Part shown: one piece after another, positions 37,501 through 49,405 of the stretch | Position numbering within the stretch: the first letter of the stretch is position 1 | Layout of the letters: each line of letters opens with the position of its first letter | Source: Dreissena polymorpha | Taxonomy: Eukaryota > Mollusca > Bivalvia > Myida > Dreissenidae | DNA length: 64,000 bases | NCBI RefSeq assembly: GCF_020536995.1 | Contig: NC_068355.1 | Coordinates: 5,129,764-5,193,763 of the forward strand | Direction of reading: 5' to 3' | Made by a program: the position numbers and the translations under genes | The notes under the pieces: model-generated | What the model was told of the DNA's origin: nothing | Databases searched by the model: none | The model's input: only the letters and a program-made list of their open reading frames with translations

Positions 37501-37927
37501 AAATTAATCTGTGAAGATATACCATTAAATTTACATATTTTCGAATTTGGGACACTTCGATATCGCGCTCTAATATTGCAACCACGTACCTATGATCGAG
37601 CAGTACACACCTCGTACAGCAAAGTTGACCATGCTCTGCACAGAACATTTTAATTGTCTTTCCTTTATGTTCCTCACATTGTGACAAAAGCTCAGCTACG
37701 ACATTGGCAACTGGCCATTTCGCTTTAGCACTCATTCCAAGCGTCGTGTGCTTCTTGTACATCTGATCATGAAGAGACACACACTGGTCACAGTACCACT
37801 TAGAACAACTCTCACAATAGGACTGTGCCTCTATCAAATTGTCATTATCCTCGCATACAGAACAAAAGTAATCGATTAGTAAATCCGAACCTTTCTGCAA
37901 CACAGACGTTTCTTCCTTATTCGCCAT
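34520..37927 (-). CDS. TRIM-like B-box/coiled-coil/beta-propeller protein 1
   Basis: Three exons: 37927-37590, 37120-36132 and 34896-34520. They join in frame across GTACGT...CAG and GTTCAC...CAG introns to give 567 residues. Residues ~22-53 form a B-box1-like zinc module (CSVC, CESC, CDQC, H). Residues ~84-115 form a B-box2 (CEEHKG, FCAEHGQLCCTRC, LLDHRYC), the final Cys being supplied by exon 2. A coiled coil covers about 125-230. The C-terminal half has repeated ICEMSNGNILLADS-like and INPDG-like strands typical of NHL-type propellers. There is no RING, so the protein lacks a visible ubiquitin-ligase module. Such proteins are greatly expanded in bivalves and often tied to immune or stress responses; that role is inference here. 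Paralogue: 46570-49405. Confidence 0.85.
35036..35385. repeat. CGAC-rich imperfect direct repeat in intron 2
   Basis: Two segments (about 35036-35130 and 35271-35385) share TGTCGCG/CTGTCG, GAGGTAGACAT / GAGGGAGACAT, AAGCGACGCACGATACGA and a CGACAAACGACGTTAAAG-like end. The intervening sequence is also CGAC-rich. It lies inside the second intron of the TRIM-like gene 1, and I saw no counterpart in the block B gene. Confidence 0.55.
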
Positions 37928-39555
37928 TTTATATCTGCATGAAGGTATATATTATAAATTCACTTATTGCAAATCCGCATATTTGAGTCACATTCACTCT
38001 GAACGTGTTTAACAGGTTTAGAAACTTTCGGTTAAATTTATGCAGTATATTGTTCACAATTACTGAGCTAGTTTTAAAGAAACTAACGAAAATAGAGTTC
38101 GGTGTTTATATCACGACCTAGTTTAAGCTTATCGATGTACACGTGTGTTTATGCAGGACTTGGCTGTTCGTTAAGCGATCATATTTCAATTCAATCGTCA
38201 CACGAATATACTCCCTGTGAAAACGGGACAAGTGGGTTAAATAAAAAAAAAACGTCCATTGTATTACAACTCAAAGTCAATGTAGTTGTATTGTATTTTT
38301 TTATTATATTCCGCAAATCACTGCTTTGCTCGGGTTGGAATTTATACGAACAAATACGGAAATAATTTGTATCACTCTAGTGAAAAAGTAAATTCTCTTG
38401 TATAAGAAATGTTATGTTTTGCAAGATTAACTTTACTTCATCAAGAATATCAATCGCCGTCCACTTAATAAGCCGATGGGACGCTTTGGCACACCTTTTG
38501 GCAGTATTGGCCCAAGAGTTATAACCCGCGGACTAACGCCTCCGATTATATGCCAATACGGGCCCATGACACCCAATAGCCGTGTTTTATCCTATTTATT
38601 ACATACCTTGCACATGGAAATGCAAGATTCAATACAAAAGAGAATATAACCTGTGCACTATTTACCGTTACGTTCAAGCCGTGCATGCTTGTTCAAGTTA
38701 GTTATATTTGAAAAGTTCGCCCAAAAATGACGATGCATAACGTGGTATTGAATCAATATCAGATAAAATAATATTGGACTTAATAAATATTTAAATTTAG
38801 GTATGTAAAGTTAGTTATGGAGAATACTAGGTTAGAGTTGAATACAGATTTATTATTTAACGAGGCTTTAACAACGAAACACAGAGTCTTGTCGAATGGT
38901 TAATGTGCTTGTGCCTAGCAAATAACTTATCTTAATTCAACACTTACCTAGAATAATATTTATCCTATCATTTTAGCAAAATTTCATTCTTTATGTCAAA
39001 TGTCAACAGCAGAAAAAGGCTAAACACAGCACATTCACATCAGATGATCTTATGTAAATAAACAAAATGACGTCACTATATTTCGCGTGTTTAGTGTATT
39101 TACACTACATGGTGAAACACTATAATTTATCAAATGGGGTGTTATTTCAATAATGTATGCATGGTGATGGGATAAAGTATAAAATATATAATAGGGTGTT
39201 TGTGCGAAATTTCTGAACTACTTCCTATTAATACACAAAACGTATTTACAAAAAATCGGCACCGGCGTCGTACATGCGTGCTGCTTGTTTTGCATCCATT
39301 TGAAGAAACTTAAGAACCGTATAGTGCAGAAACTCGCCTAGGTGAACAAGATTCCTAAACACGTTACTGGCATAGTGAACTATTTCAGATGCGATCGCTT
39401 AGAATGCAGAAATACGAGAAACTTTCGAAAACCTCGAATTTAGCGCTTCTTTGACAGGCCAACATTCAACATTATACCAATAGTGTGTGTATATCGGCGC
39501 ATGCAATTGCTCACATAATGAGAAAAGAGGTAAATGTCGACGTCAGACCTATCAC
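37928..39555. other. Non-coding sequence between TRIM-like gene 1 and CPED1 relic
   Basis: Alignable with 49406-50665, 51960-52420 and 54560-55460 of block B. No gene is seen. The matched sequence shows that block B carries extra material (a LINE fragment and a ~2.1 kb segment) which is absent here. Confidence 0.55.
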
Positions 39556-39612
39556 TTAGAATACACTAATGTATCGACCGGTTGTAGCGCCTGGAGCCAC
39601 AATCATGCGAAC
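39556..39612 (-). pseudogene. CPED1: Relic of CPED1-like terminal exon
   Basis: After a TTTCAG acceptor at 39613-39618 the frame reads VRMIVAPGATTGRYIS and ends early at 39556. The intact exon at 55564-55463 reads VRKIVAAGATHGRYIVEGEV and goes on to the true C-terminus. Flanking intron sequence matches as well. No other CPED1 exon exists in block A, so the duplication carried only the tail of the gene, and it has since lost the last residues. Confidence 0.7.
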
Positions 39613-40037
39613 CTGAAATTAAACGTTGAATGGAATGCAATTGTGTAAACAATGTATGTGTCCGCCTAGCGATCGTATGATTGTTTCCTATGTACTTGAT
39701 GAGCCTTCGGTTGATTCTTTCCAAAGATCACAACGTTCTTGTTTGAATCAGTCGAAGATGTGGTGTTATTCAGGCTATTTAAATAAAATTTATTCAGATA
39801 TATTTTGTCACTTCCTGTTGACCGTACATATGCAAATTAATCCAGGTTTTGCTTTATAAAATCATCGCTGCATGTTAAAATCTATTACACTTATCTAAAA
39901 GAACGTTGCATAAGGCATACGGATTTTGAAAATTCAACGCACAATTATATATAATTGGAATATGAAGAATACTTGGACTTACTCCCTAGTCGTCTTCGTT
40001 CATTTTTCGTAAGATTAAGAGTTTCTGCACACCCATT

Positions 40038-40517
<480 letters not shown>

Positions 40518-40521
40518 TAGT

Positions 40522-40608
40522 TTATTCAGACTTATACGTAAGTACATCGTCTTCATACACAAATTATTTGTGTATGAAGACGATGTACTTATGTATAAGT
40601 CTGAATAA
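40522..40608. repeat. Palindrome with 42-bp arms (LINE tail)
   Basis: Arms at 40522-40563 and 40567-40608 differ at one base and are separated by three bases. Each is the LINE 3' terminus around GACTTATACATAAGTACATC, so the LINE end is present head to head with itself. Confidence 0.9.
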
Positions 40609-40641
40609 TATTTGTATTCTTAAATGACCATTTATGTTATG

Positions 40642-40727
40642 TAATGTTATGTTGTTTTACCTATTAACGTGACAGAAAATAATGTGTATAATTTTGTCAC
40701 GTTAATAGGTAAAACAACATAACATTA
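40642..40727. repeat. Palindrome with 32-bp arms (LINE 3' UTR)
   Basis: Arms at 40642-40673 and 40696-40727 are exact reverse complements (GTTGTTTTACCTATTAACGT is part of the left arm), with a 22-base loop. The sequence resembles the LINE 3' UTR just inside the tail. Confidence 0.9.
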
Positions 40728-42540
40728 TTGCAATCGTTTTAAGCTTGATTGTAAACAACTTTCATTATGATATTTTCATTGTTAATAATTTTAAACCAGT
40801 ATTTTATAATTTTAACGAATCTGTTTACATACAATGGATATCTACCTTATTCTCCGTAAACAGCTACATTAGATGTATTTATTATGTAACAATCGTTTAC
40901 AAAATCTTAAATGTATGCGTTCGATATCATCAGACTTTGTGAATCCCCATACTTCTGAAGCATAACTCAATATGGAGCCAACAAAAGAGTCGAACAACTG
41001 ACAAAATATTATTGGCTTTATGTCAAAAACATTGCATTGCATTTAAACAATAATGTATTCATTGCCTTTAGGGCCTTACCAACCAAATGTTCCTGGTTTA
41101 ATTTAAAATTTCCCGTATAATTCAAAACCGTTCTTAAATAGTTAAAGCTATCAACCACTTCAATATCATTACCATTGTATGTCCATTTTTCGTTTTGTTT
41201 TAATCCTCCCCTCTTCCGAAATACCATAATCTTCGTTTTCGCAGTGTTAACATTTAGCCCCCAAGAATTGCAATATGAATATAAGTTGTCTAAGTGTGTT
41301 TGAACTTCTTGCCTAAAATAGCCATGTCATCAGCAAATAGTAATAAAATAAACATAATATCATCTATATTCAAACCAGAGTTAATGTTGTCTTGAAGGTT
41401 AAGTTCAAGATCCTCAACGAATAAAGAAAACAAAATCGGGAACATTACCTCCCCTTGCCTCAGTCCAACCGCATAACTTAAATAATCTGAATAAGATGAG
41501 CATGATTTAACACGTGACTTAACATTTGCATACATATCCTTCACTATTTTAAGCAATTTATCTTTTATACCAGATTTAAACATTTTCAAATATAATCCAT
41601 TGCAGTATATACTATCAAAACATTTTAACATATCGACGTATATAACATACAAACGTTTATTTTAATTTAAATAATTTTGTACAAACGACATCAATATATA
41701 AATAGCATCAACAGTTGAATAACCTTTCCTAAATCCGAACTGCGCATCCGAAATAACAGTGTTTTCATTGCAAAACGTTGGGTTGATAAAATATCACTGC
41801 ATTCAATAAAACATTCGTTCAAAATACAATCACTTCCCGATGATTTATTACGTTTTAAATGTTTTATTGCATTTTTAACTTCCTCAATAGATATAGGTAG
41901 GTTAAGTTCTGGAAATTCAGAATTTTCTAAGTCCAAATCATTATTTGAACAGAAATCTTTTGTTTCAGTATTGCAAAAATCAGACATATTGTTACTTAGG
42001 TTTTCAAAAAACTTTGTAAATTCTCCTAAAGATATTTTATTTTCAATTACGTTAGTTTTCAATGTGAAAAATCGCCAGAATTCCCTTGGCTTGTGTTTTC
42101 TAAAATTCTCCAACATTTTTTTCCTATAACAACAGGCTTTCTTTTTACGAATTAAATCCTTATAATGCCTATTACTTGTACATAGGCGTTCTCTATTTAG
42201 AACTGTTTTACAAGAGTTAAAAGTACGTAGAGCTTCGTGATATAAATTTCGTGCAGTAGTGCTATTGTTGTCAAACCATTCTGCATTCTTTGTGCAACTA
42301 TCTACATTGAAATTAGGGTTTGTTTTATAAAAGCATGTTTTGGAAAATAACGGATAAGCAATACTGCGAATTGTTTCAGTAAATCGATTAAACACGTTAT
42401 TAATTGACGTTCTACATGAATAATTTACATTTTGTACAATGGTATTAAATACAGGTAACATCGAAATAATTTGTGAGCGAAATTGCCCACGTAATGCATC
42501 GTGCCATTTATACTTGACATCGGTGAATGACTGGTAATCA

Positions 42541-43115
42541 TTGAGGATCCAAACTGGCAGATATGCACATAACAACATCCCACGAAATGAACGTTATTGT
42601 TTATGTTGTAACGACTTAGATTTAGAAGATGAATATCATTTTATATGTATATGCCGCTGTTACACTGATTTAAGAAAAAATATATCAGCCGTACATTTTA
42701 TGTTAAGCCATCTGTATTTAAATTCCATAAGTTGTTAGTATCATGTGATAGATTAGTTATTTCTGATGTATGTAAATATATTAAAGAAGCTTTAATTATA
42801 AGAAATGCCATCCTTAACAATATCGTTTAATATATTTCATCACCCCCTAGATAGAAATTCTGTGTTCTCGCCATCGATTGTGTTTATTTGTATTTTAAAT
42901 TGACTATATATATTATGTAATGCTAGATGGAAATTCTGTGTTCTCACCATCGATTGTGTTTATTTGTATTTGTATTTGTAATTGACTATATTTGTTATGT
43001 AATGCTTTATTGTTATTCGTGGTCACGTGACAGAGAATCATGTGTATATTTGTGTATTAAAAACGATGTACCTTTGTATAAGTCTGAATAAAGAGTCTGT
43101 CTGTCTGTCTGTCTT
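42541..43115 (+). mobile_element. LINE 3' fragment, opposite orientation
   Basis: The frame at 42541-42738 reads RIQTGRYAHNNIPRNERYCL and a CCHC-like knuckle (CLCC...HFICIC), matching RIQTGRYSRNNIPREERYCL at 60563-60754. Further down, a duplicated ~110-bp 3' UTR segment (TAGATGGAAATTCTGTGTTC appears twice, with one base changed) leads to TAAGTCTGAATAAAGAGTCT and a GTCT tail. It abuts the minus-strand copy back to back. Confidence 0.7.
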
Positions 43116-43669
43116 AATTTTAAGAAAAGTGAAATTAGATGACGCGTATCAAAACATTTCGCTTTGCATAGGAATGTATTTCTGTGTGGTAAAACTGACT
43201 CGAAGTTATTTTGGACGTTTTTACCAAATTTAATTTCTAAAGCTTATTTTAAGTCTTTTAAAATGTGACGACGGTAATAACGATATATATTTGAATGGTT
43301 AGATGTTTCTTTGAGGTTAAAACTGTATTTATCACCGGCAAGAAAAATTTGGTTATAACGCTGCCCTCCATTTCGAACCGATTACTAACACCCGCTTCGT
43401 TTATTTCCCGATATGGTGATTATCTTTCGTTCAATGCCTTTAATGAACGAATGTACTTTTTACCATCCTAAGGTGAACTAGTCACTATGAAGAGTAATTA
43501 TGTATTTTAAACAGTTTTGGAACGTGGAAATGAATTGTTTATACAACACTTTTCAAACTAAAATTGTAATCATACGTTTCGAGCCTCTAGTAAGTTAATT
43601 TGCATAGAAAAACGTGCAATTGTCGTTCTAATTGCTCATTTGAATCGAATAATGTTCTTAATCCATATG
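43116..43669. other. Left part of duplication block B
   Basis: No gene. From about 43440 on, the sequence aligns loosely with 33513-33720 of block A. Confidence 0.4.
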
Positions 43670-43878
43670 TTAAAGGGACCGTTAACCGCGATCGACGGAA
43701 AAAGAAAAAGTTCTAAAATACCGTGTTTTATTTACAATTATTAGTTTATATTGATTAAAATATCACGACTGGTTTATTACAATACTTTATATTTTAATCA
43801 ATATAAACTAATAATTGGAAAAAATACCGTATTTTAGAACTTTTCTTTTTCGTCAATCGCGGTTGACGGTCCCTTTAA
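43670..43878. mobile_element. Palindromic MITE, 209 bp
   Basis: It runs TTAAAGGGACCGTTAACCGC to the inverse at the other end, with arms of roughly 85 bp that are nearly complementary. TTTATATTGATTAAAATAT lies near the centre. It has no coding capacity. Block A has no copy at the matching site near 33722. Confidence 0.85.
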
Positions 43879-44005
43879 CGTATATGTTTTTTCGACGACC
43901 CCCACAATTGAAACTTTGTATTTTCTACAAAAGCATAATTTCTACACGCTCACGTAACGCATGATAATAATATTCTCCTACACGGGAAAAAGACAAGGGT
44001 ACGTA

Positions 44006-45550
44006 AACAAGAGCTGTCAGAGGACAGCGCGCTCGACTATTCGAGTGCTTGACAGTATAACATAAGCCATCATGGGTAAATTGTTCATATGCAATAATTT
44101 ATTAGACGATCTTTCAAAAATAAAAAAGGAAAAAAAAAATTTGGGGGGGGGATGAGAGGGGGTATAATGTGGGGTATGGTCATTTATTAGACGATCTTTC
44201 AAAAATATTAAAGGAATTTTTTTTTGGGGTGGGGTGTGGTCATTTATTAGACGATCTTTCAAAAATATAAAAGGAAATTTTATTTTTTTTTGGGGGGGGT
44301 AGTTGGGGTGAGAGGGGGGTAAAATGTGGGGTGTGGTAATTTATTAGATAATGTTAAAAAAAAATTTTGGGGGGTAGGTGGGGTCAGAGGGGGGTAAAAT
44401 GTGGGGTGTGGTAATTTATTAGATAATTTAAAAAAAATTGGGGGGGGTAGGGGGGTAGGGGGGTGTGGGTGAGAGAGGAGTATAATGTGGGGTGTGGTAA
44501 TTTATTAGATGATGTTTAAAAGAAAATTGGGGGTGGGGGGGTGGGGTGAGGGGGGAAGTGATTCTGGGTAGGGGCGTGGGGTATTGTTTGGGTGGAATCC
44601 ATTGTGGTATCCAGGTAAGTGTTGTTTTGTCAAAGTAATAATAAAATGTGATCATAAATAAAGAAGTTATGGCAATTTAAGTAAAATGTTCAATGATCTA
44701 AGTGTAAAAGGGGCCATAATTATGTCAAAATGCTTGATACAGCGGTCTGCTTTTGTTTATAGGTTGGGGTCATGTTGGTAAACAAGTATGCAACATATAA
44801 AAGCAATATGTCAAAGGATGTAGGAAATATTTGGGGTAGTACGCAAAGTTTAACACAGATTTATCAATAATATACATATTCTAAGTATTAAAGGGGCAAT
44901 AATTCTGTCAAAATGCTTGATACAGTTGTATGCTCCTGGTATAGGCTGGGGTCATGATGGTAAACAAGTATGCAAAATATGAAAGCAATTTGTTAAGGGA
45001 CATTGAACATATTTGGTGTAATACGCAAACTTTAACATTTCTAAGTGGAAAAGGGGCAATAATAATGAAAAAAATGCTTGATAGAGTTGTCTTTTCTTGT
45101 TTATAGGTTGGGGTAATTTTGGTTAACAAGTATGCAACATATAAAAGCAATATGTAAAAGGATATAGGACATATTTGGGGTAGTACGCAAACTTTAACAT
45201 AAATTTATCAATAATATACATATTCTAAGTATAAAAAGGCCAATAATTAAGACAAAATGCTTGATAGAGTTGTCAAGCTTTAACATTTGCTGCATATTCT
45301 AAGTGGAAAAGGGGCCATAATTATGACAAAATGCTTGATAGAGTTGTCTGCTCTTGTTAATAGGTTGGGGTCATGTTGGTTAACAAATATGCAAAATATG
45401 AAAGCAATATGTCAAGGGGCAATGAAAATAAATGGGGTAGTACGAAAACTTTAACATTTGCACGCTAACGGCACGGAACGGAACGCCGACGCCGGGGTGA
45501 GTAGGATAGCTCCACTATATATATTTCATATATAATAGTCAAGCTAAAAG
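44006..45550 (-). mobile_element. Tandem-core non-autonomous element E5
   Basis: Read on the minus strand it ends with a GCTGTC/GACAGC hairpin followed by TCTTGTT, the same 3' signature as E1-E3. The opposite end has a TATATAT/ATATATA hairpin. Two arrays fill it. One is a G-rich array at about 44140-44560 with units around GTGGGGTGTGGTAATTTATT. The other, at about 44700-45460, has units around AAAATGCTTGATAGAGTTGT spaced 160-185 bp apart. No AGGTCA core is present. Block A has an empty site near 33862. Confidence 0.7.
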
Positions 45551-46569
45551 TGTAAATAAAATGAGCCGAATTTCATTAGTTAAAAAAAGTAAAATATCAT
45601 TTGGCCATAATGCTTTATTTTATGTATTAAATCATGTTTATAATAATATCATATTTCCTTGTGGCACAATGTTCTTTAAACGTAATGGTGTTATAAGTAG
45701 TATGTATTTTGATAATTTATGATTATGTTTTGCTTTCTTTTTAACTTGAAATACTTGAAAAACAATTGCACAATTTTCAATACTGTTGACAAATTGTAAG
45801 CGATTAATGGATTGAACCGTGTGGATCTTTCGCATTAGATTCAGACGCGTTAACTGTTACGCTCAGGTCAGTCATTATATTTTTATTTGATAATTAAGCA
45901 GTTTAGTATTTTATAATTAGAAAGGGGCCTCCGAAGTGGCATTGATAAGCCCACGTGGTAATGTAGCAAAAAAAAAACAAAATATTTCTGTGTATCAAGA
46001 TGCTGTTAAAATATACCTTAAGCATACCTAGAAATTAATACACCAGAAAGTTTGTAACTTTGATAAGGTGTCAACCATTTCAAGCATTTATATTAAATAG
46101 TGTTTTATTTTCGTGAATTTGAGACAACTTTGTTTCGTTTTTTCGATGTTTGACATTAAAGCTTCAAAACTAGGTATGACTATTTCACCATACGAATGTT
46201 TTTAATTAGTATGACACGTTTGATAAGACTTTGTAGAAACTGTTTAAAAATGTAAAAAAACCACACACACTAACAACTTTTAGTAAAACAAAGTAATGTT
46301 TAAATGTAAACAGAATAAAGCTATAAGCATCGCTTTCATTTTGAATATTTACTTCATACATGTACACCTGCGTTCTTTTAAGTGAGGTAAACCTTCAAAA
46401 AAAGCTCATTAGTTAACAAAAACATAGCGCCTTGTAGTTTAAATAATCAGTCACGTCAATATGCTATGATACTAAATAATATAAATTTTGAAGATTTGGT
46501 CAGCATAATTATGCAAGGGCATAAATGCAAAATGCACTCTTAAAATCAGATACGCATCAGTTACAATAA
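45551..46569. other. 3' flank of TRIM-like gene 2
   Basis: Aligns loosely with 33865-34519 of block A. No gene is recognised. Confidence 0.5.
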
Positions 46570-48462
46570 TTAATATTCAACATCAAGTACTGCGATATCA
46601 TCTGTTCCTAATCTTCCAACAAGCACATAGCCAGTTCGTCTTAACATACGAACAGACAACACATCCTTTCCTTCTTTAAGCGAAGCAACACAAGTAATTT
46701 TTTCTGTTCCCTCGCTGTTGAGTTGAATGATGTTCTTTGAATAGTACCCACATACCAACACTTGTCCTGACTCTGACACGTGCACGTCGGTCGGGTTTTG
46801 AAGTTCCGGGTCATTGAATGATGACAAGAGGTGTCCACTCATGTCCAGTGTAAGGACCTTGTTATGGGTAAAGTTGACGACATAAATCATGCCACAATCT
46901 GCGTTTACTGCACACCTGTAAACTGCAAAGTAGCAAAGTAAAACTAAAACAACCATTAAACTGATGGATCCCTTCCAAATATCCGCTGTGTCCATATATG
47001 TGTTTACTGTTAGCATATGAACAAGAACATTGGATATATCTGAATGAAAGATTCATAGACCGACTTAAAATGGCTTTTAAGGGGGGGGTGGATTTACCGG
47101 CCGTTATCCGTGATAGGCAGGTGGACATTATCATCAGGTGTAATAAAGAAGGATTTTCGTCGCGGGAATACATATTGACCGCTGTATTAAGTTGACCTTT
47201 GCTCTAAGTTGACCGCTGAGTCAGGTTGCAATGTAGTTTCAAAGCAACGTTTGGTCTTTTTAATTCAATATATAATAATATCTTAAAAAAACTGACTTTG
47301 ATGAATGTTATAAAAAATAGAGAAGTAGAATGTGTAAAATAAATTAATAAGATAAAAAAAATATTTAAATGTCTTGTACCATACAGTACTAGTATATTTT
47401 ACTATAGTTGTATAATTACGATAGTTTGTCACAGAAAAATACATGTGTGAACCTGTATCTGATGCCGATGTATCTTCATGCAGCTTGTCCAGAAGCTTGC
47501 CCGTAAGAGTGTAACAGTACAACGCTGTTCTGGAAGTGATATACATATGTCCATTATAATGGCAAATTCCAGTGCATGGATGGGTCAAGTTAAATGTTTC
47601 CTTCTTCACAAGAGTGTTATTCGTCACGTCAATTATCTGAATCGCGTGGAATTTTTTCCAGTCATAAACGACTACAACCACTTGAGAGTTTGAAACCTGA
47701 CAAACGCCACAAGGATATGCTGGCATATCACAATGACTAATAACACTGAACTTTGTATCTAGCATCTTCATTTTCTTGTTCGTAGCATCGGCAAGAATGA
47801 TATTACCGTCTGACATCTCACATATGCATCGTATTTCGCATGTTGATTCACCGCTACGTTTTACAGTGTAAAGAGATTGGTTTGTCATTGTTATTACTGC
47901 ATTTGATTTATTAGACACAGTATTACCAAATGATTCCACTGTTTCAAAACATGTGTCAATCTCTTTGTTTGGGATGAATGATGAAGTGCTCTTTGATTTG
48001 AAGGCAGTCATGCGTAAAAATGAGTCTGATTTTGACATTTCACTTTGGATTTTCATAAACGCAATGGCAGATAATTCTGAATCGTGTGTTCCAATTTTAT
48101 CAGCCGCTTCTTGGAAGGACTGAATTCTTTTCAGAGCCGTTTTACCCAATTCTGCATCGGCTTGCAGTGATTCTTGCAAACTGGATACCAGGGCTCTTCC
48201 TTCATTCACAGTACGCTGCTCGAAGGAATCTAAGGCGGAATTGAATTTCTGACGCATCAGCGAGACCTCTTCTAAAATCTTGTCAAAGGCATCCTCAATT
48301 GACTTGATATTACATTCTTTCTGTTCTATAAATTTCATCAGACGCTTCGTCAAGTCAGTGACGTCAGTTGTCAGTTTTATTAAATCTTCATGTTCCTTTT
48401 TGTGTTCTTCACTTGTGATTTTTGTTACCTTGTTACACTGTCTGAAATCATACGCAAGGTAT

Positions 48463-48552
<90 letters not shown>

Positions 48553-49405
48553 CCGTTACTAATTTAGTGATTCAAAATTGTGACAAATATGGATTAGATC
48601 TATTTTGTGTTTATTCACATTTTGTTAATATTTTTTAATATAGCAGCACATACAAAAGCTTCAAAAGTAGAAATACAAAAGCTTTCAAACGAAAGACAAA
48701 AGGTTATTTAACACATGATATTAAAATGATCCACTATATCTCTTAAGTATATCTAGACCGAGACGCTGTGCAGACGGTCATATAATGCATTGATTGATAA
48801 ACAAGTTCACTTTTAATTTGTTATTTATACAGTTTAAAATGCACGCAGCTTGTACTTACATGTTTACGGATGTTATCAGCTGTTTTAAACTATTAAAGAG
48901 TGTCGCTCGACAGACATATTGGCCATTATATCTATTTCAACTCTGTACTACGCATAAAATAAGTATGAACATATTCAAAATGTTAATATGAAAGAGGAAT
49001 GTTTACATGTACATGTTTTCGAATTTGAGACACTAACGCATTCCATTATTGAAATCAACTTACCTATGATCGAGCAGTACACACGTCGTACAGCACAGTT
49101 GATTGTGGTCCGCACAGAACATTTTAATTTTCTTCCTTATATGTTCCTCACATTGTGACAAAAGCTCAGCTTCGCCCCTGGCGACAGGCCACTTAGCTAT
49201 GTCACCCTTTCCAAGTGGTGTGAGCTTCTTGAAAATCTGACCGTGATGAATCACACACTGGTCACAGTACCACCTAGAACAACCCTCACAATAGAAATCT
49301 GCCTCCGTTAAAGTGTCATTGTCCTCGCACGCTGAACAACCGTAGTCGAAAAAAAAATAAGTCCGAACCTTTCTGCAGCACGGGTGTTACTTCCTTATCC
49401 GCCAT
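46570..49405 (-). pseudogene. TRIM-like paralogue 2 with exon-1 frameshift
   Basis: Exons 49405-49064, 48441-47453 and 46922-46570 match gene 1 in splice phase; exon 2 is 989 bases in both. The start MADKEVTPVLQKGSDL parallels MANKEETSVLQKGSDL, but a run of nine T then shifts the frame. Eight would restore the zinc module (CEDNDTLTEADFYCEGCSRW), so total coding length is one base over a multiple of three. From B-box2 onward (CEEHIRKKIKMFC, LDHR) the frame is open to the end. Identity with gene 1 is roughly two thirds to three quarters by eye. The single defect sits in a homopolymer, so a sequencing error is possible and the gene may be live. Confidence 0.75.
48468..48549. repeat. (TA)n microsatellite
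   Basis: About 41 uninterrupted TA units, in intron 1 of TRIM-like gene 2 and only ~27 bases from the exon 2 acceptor on the transcript side. Gene 1 has no such tract. Confidence 0.95.

Larger units (their letters stand above)
33513..39945. repeat. Segmental duplication block A
   Basis: About 6.4 kb that aligns by eye, through exons, introns and flanks, with block B (about 43440-55862). It holds the intact TRIM-like gene and the relic of a CPED1 terminal exon. Shared non-coding landmarks include ATATGCCAATACGGGCCCAT (38552 here, 50459 in B) and CTACTTGATGAGCCTTCGG-like sequence in the last intron. The right end stops where the CAGA tract of a LINE begins. Confidence 0.8.
40518..42578 (-). 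mobile_element. Non-LTR retrotransposon copy (GTCT-tailed LINE family)
   Basis: Minus-strand frames carry reverse-transcriptase blocks: IKHLKRNKSSGSDCILNECF at 41691-42578; YVIYVDMLKCFDSIYCNGLY, VGLRQGEVMFPILFSLFVED and LLLFADDMAILGKK at 41652-41290; then EKWTYNGNDIEVVDSFNYLR at 41227-41018. FADD is the catalytic palm motif. Block order matches the fuller copy at 60110-62984. The frames are broken by stops and shifts, and the 3' UTR is rearranged into two large palindromes (40522-40608, 40642-40727). The tail is the CAGA tract. Clade is uncertain; a tandem-repeat tail suits the I/Nimb or RTE groups. Confidence 0.75.

Noticed and set aside
44017-44655. Pro-rich minus-strand frames
   Set aside because: They come from the G-rich array of element E5 and contain no conserved protein.
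48280-48638. Frames with Ile-Tyr repeats
   Set aside because: They arise from the (TA)n microsatellite and antisense of a TRIM-like exon.
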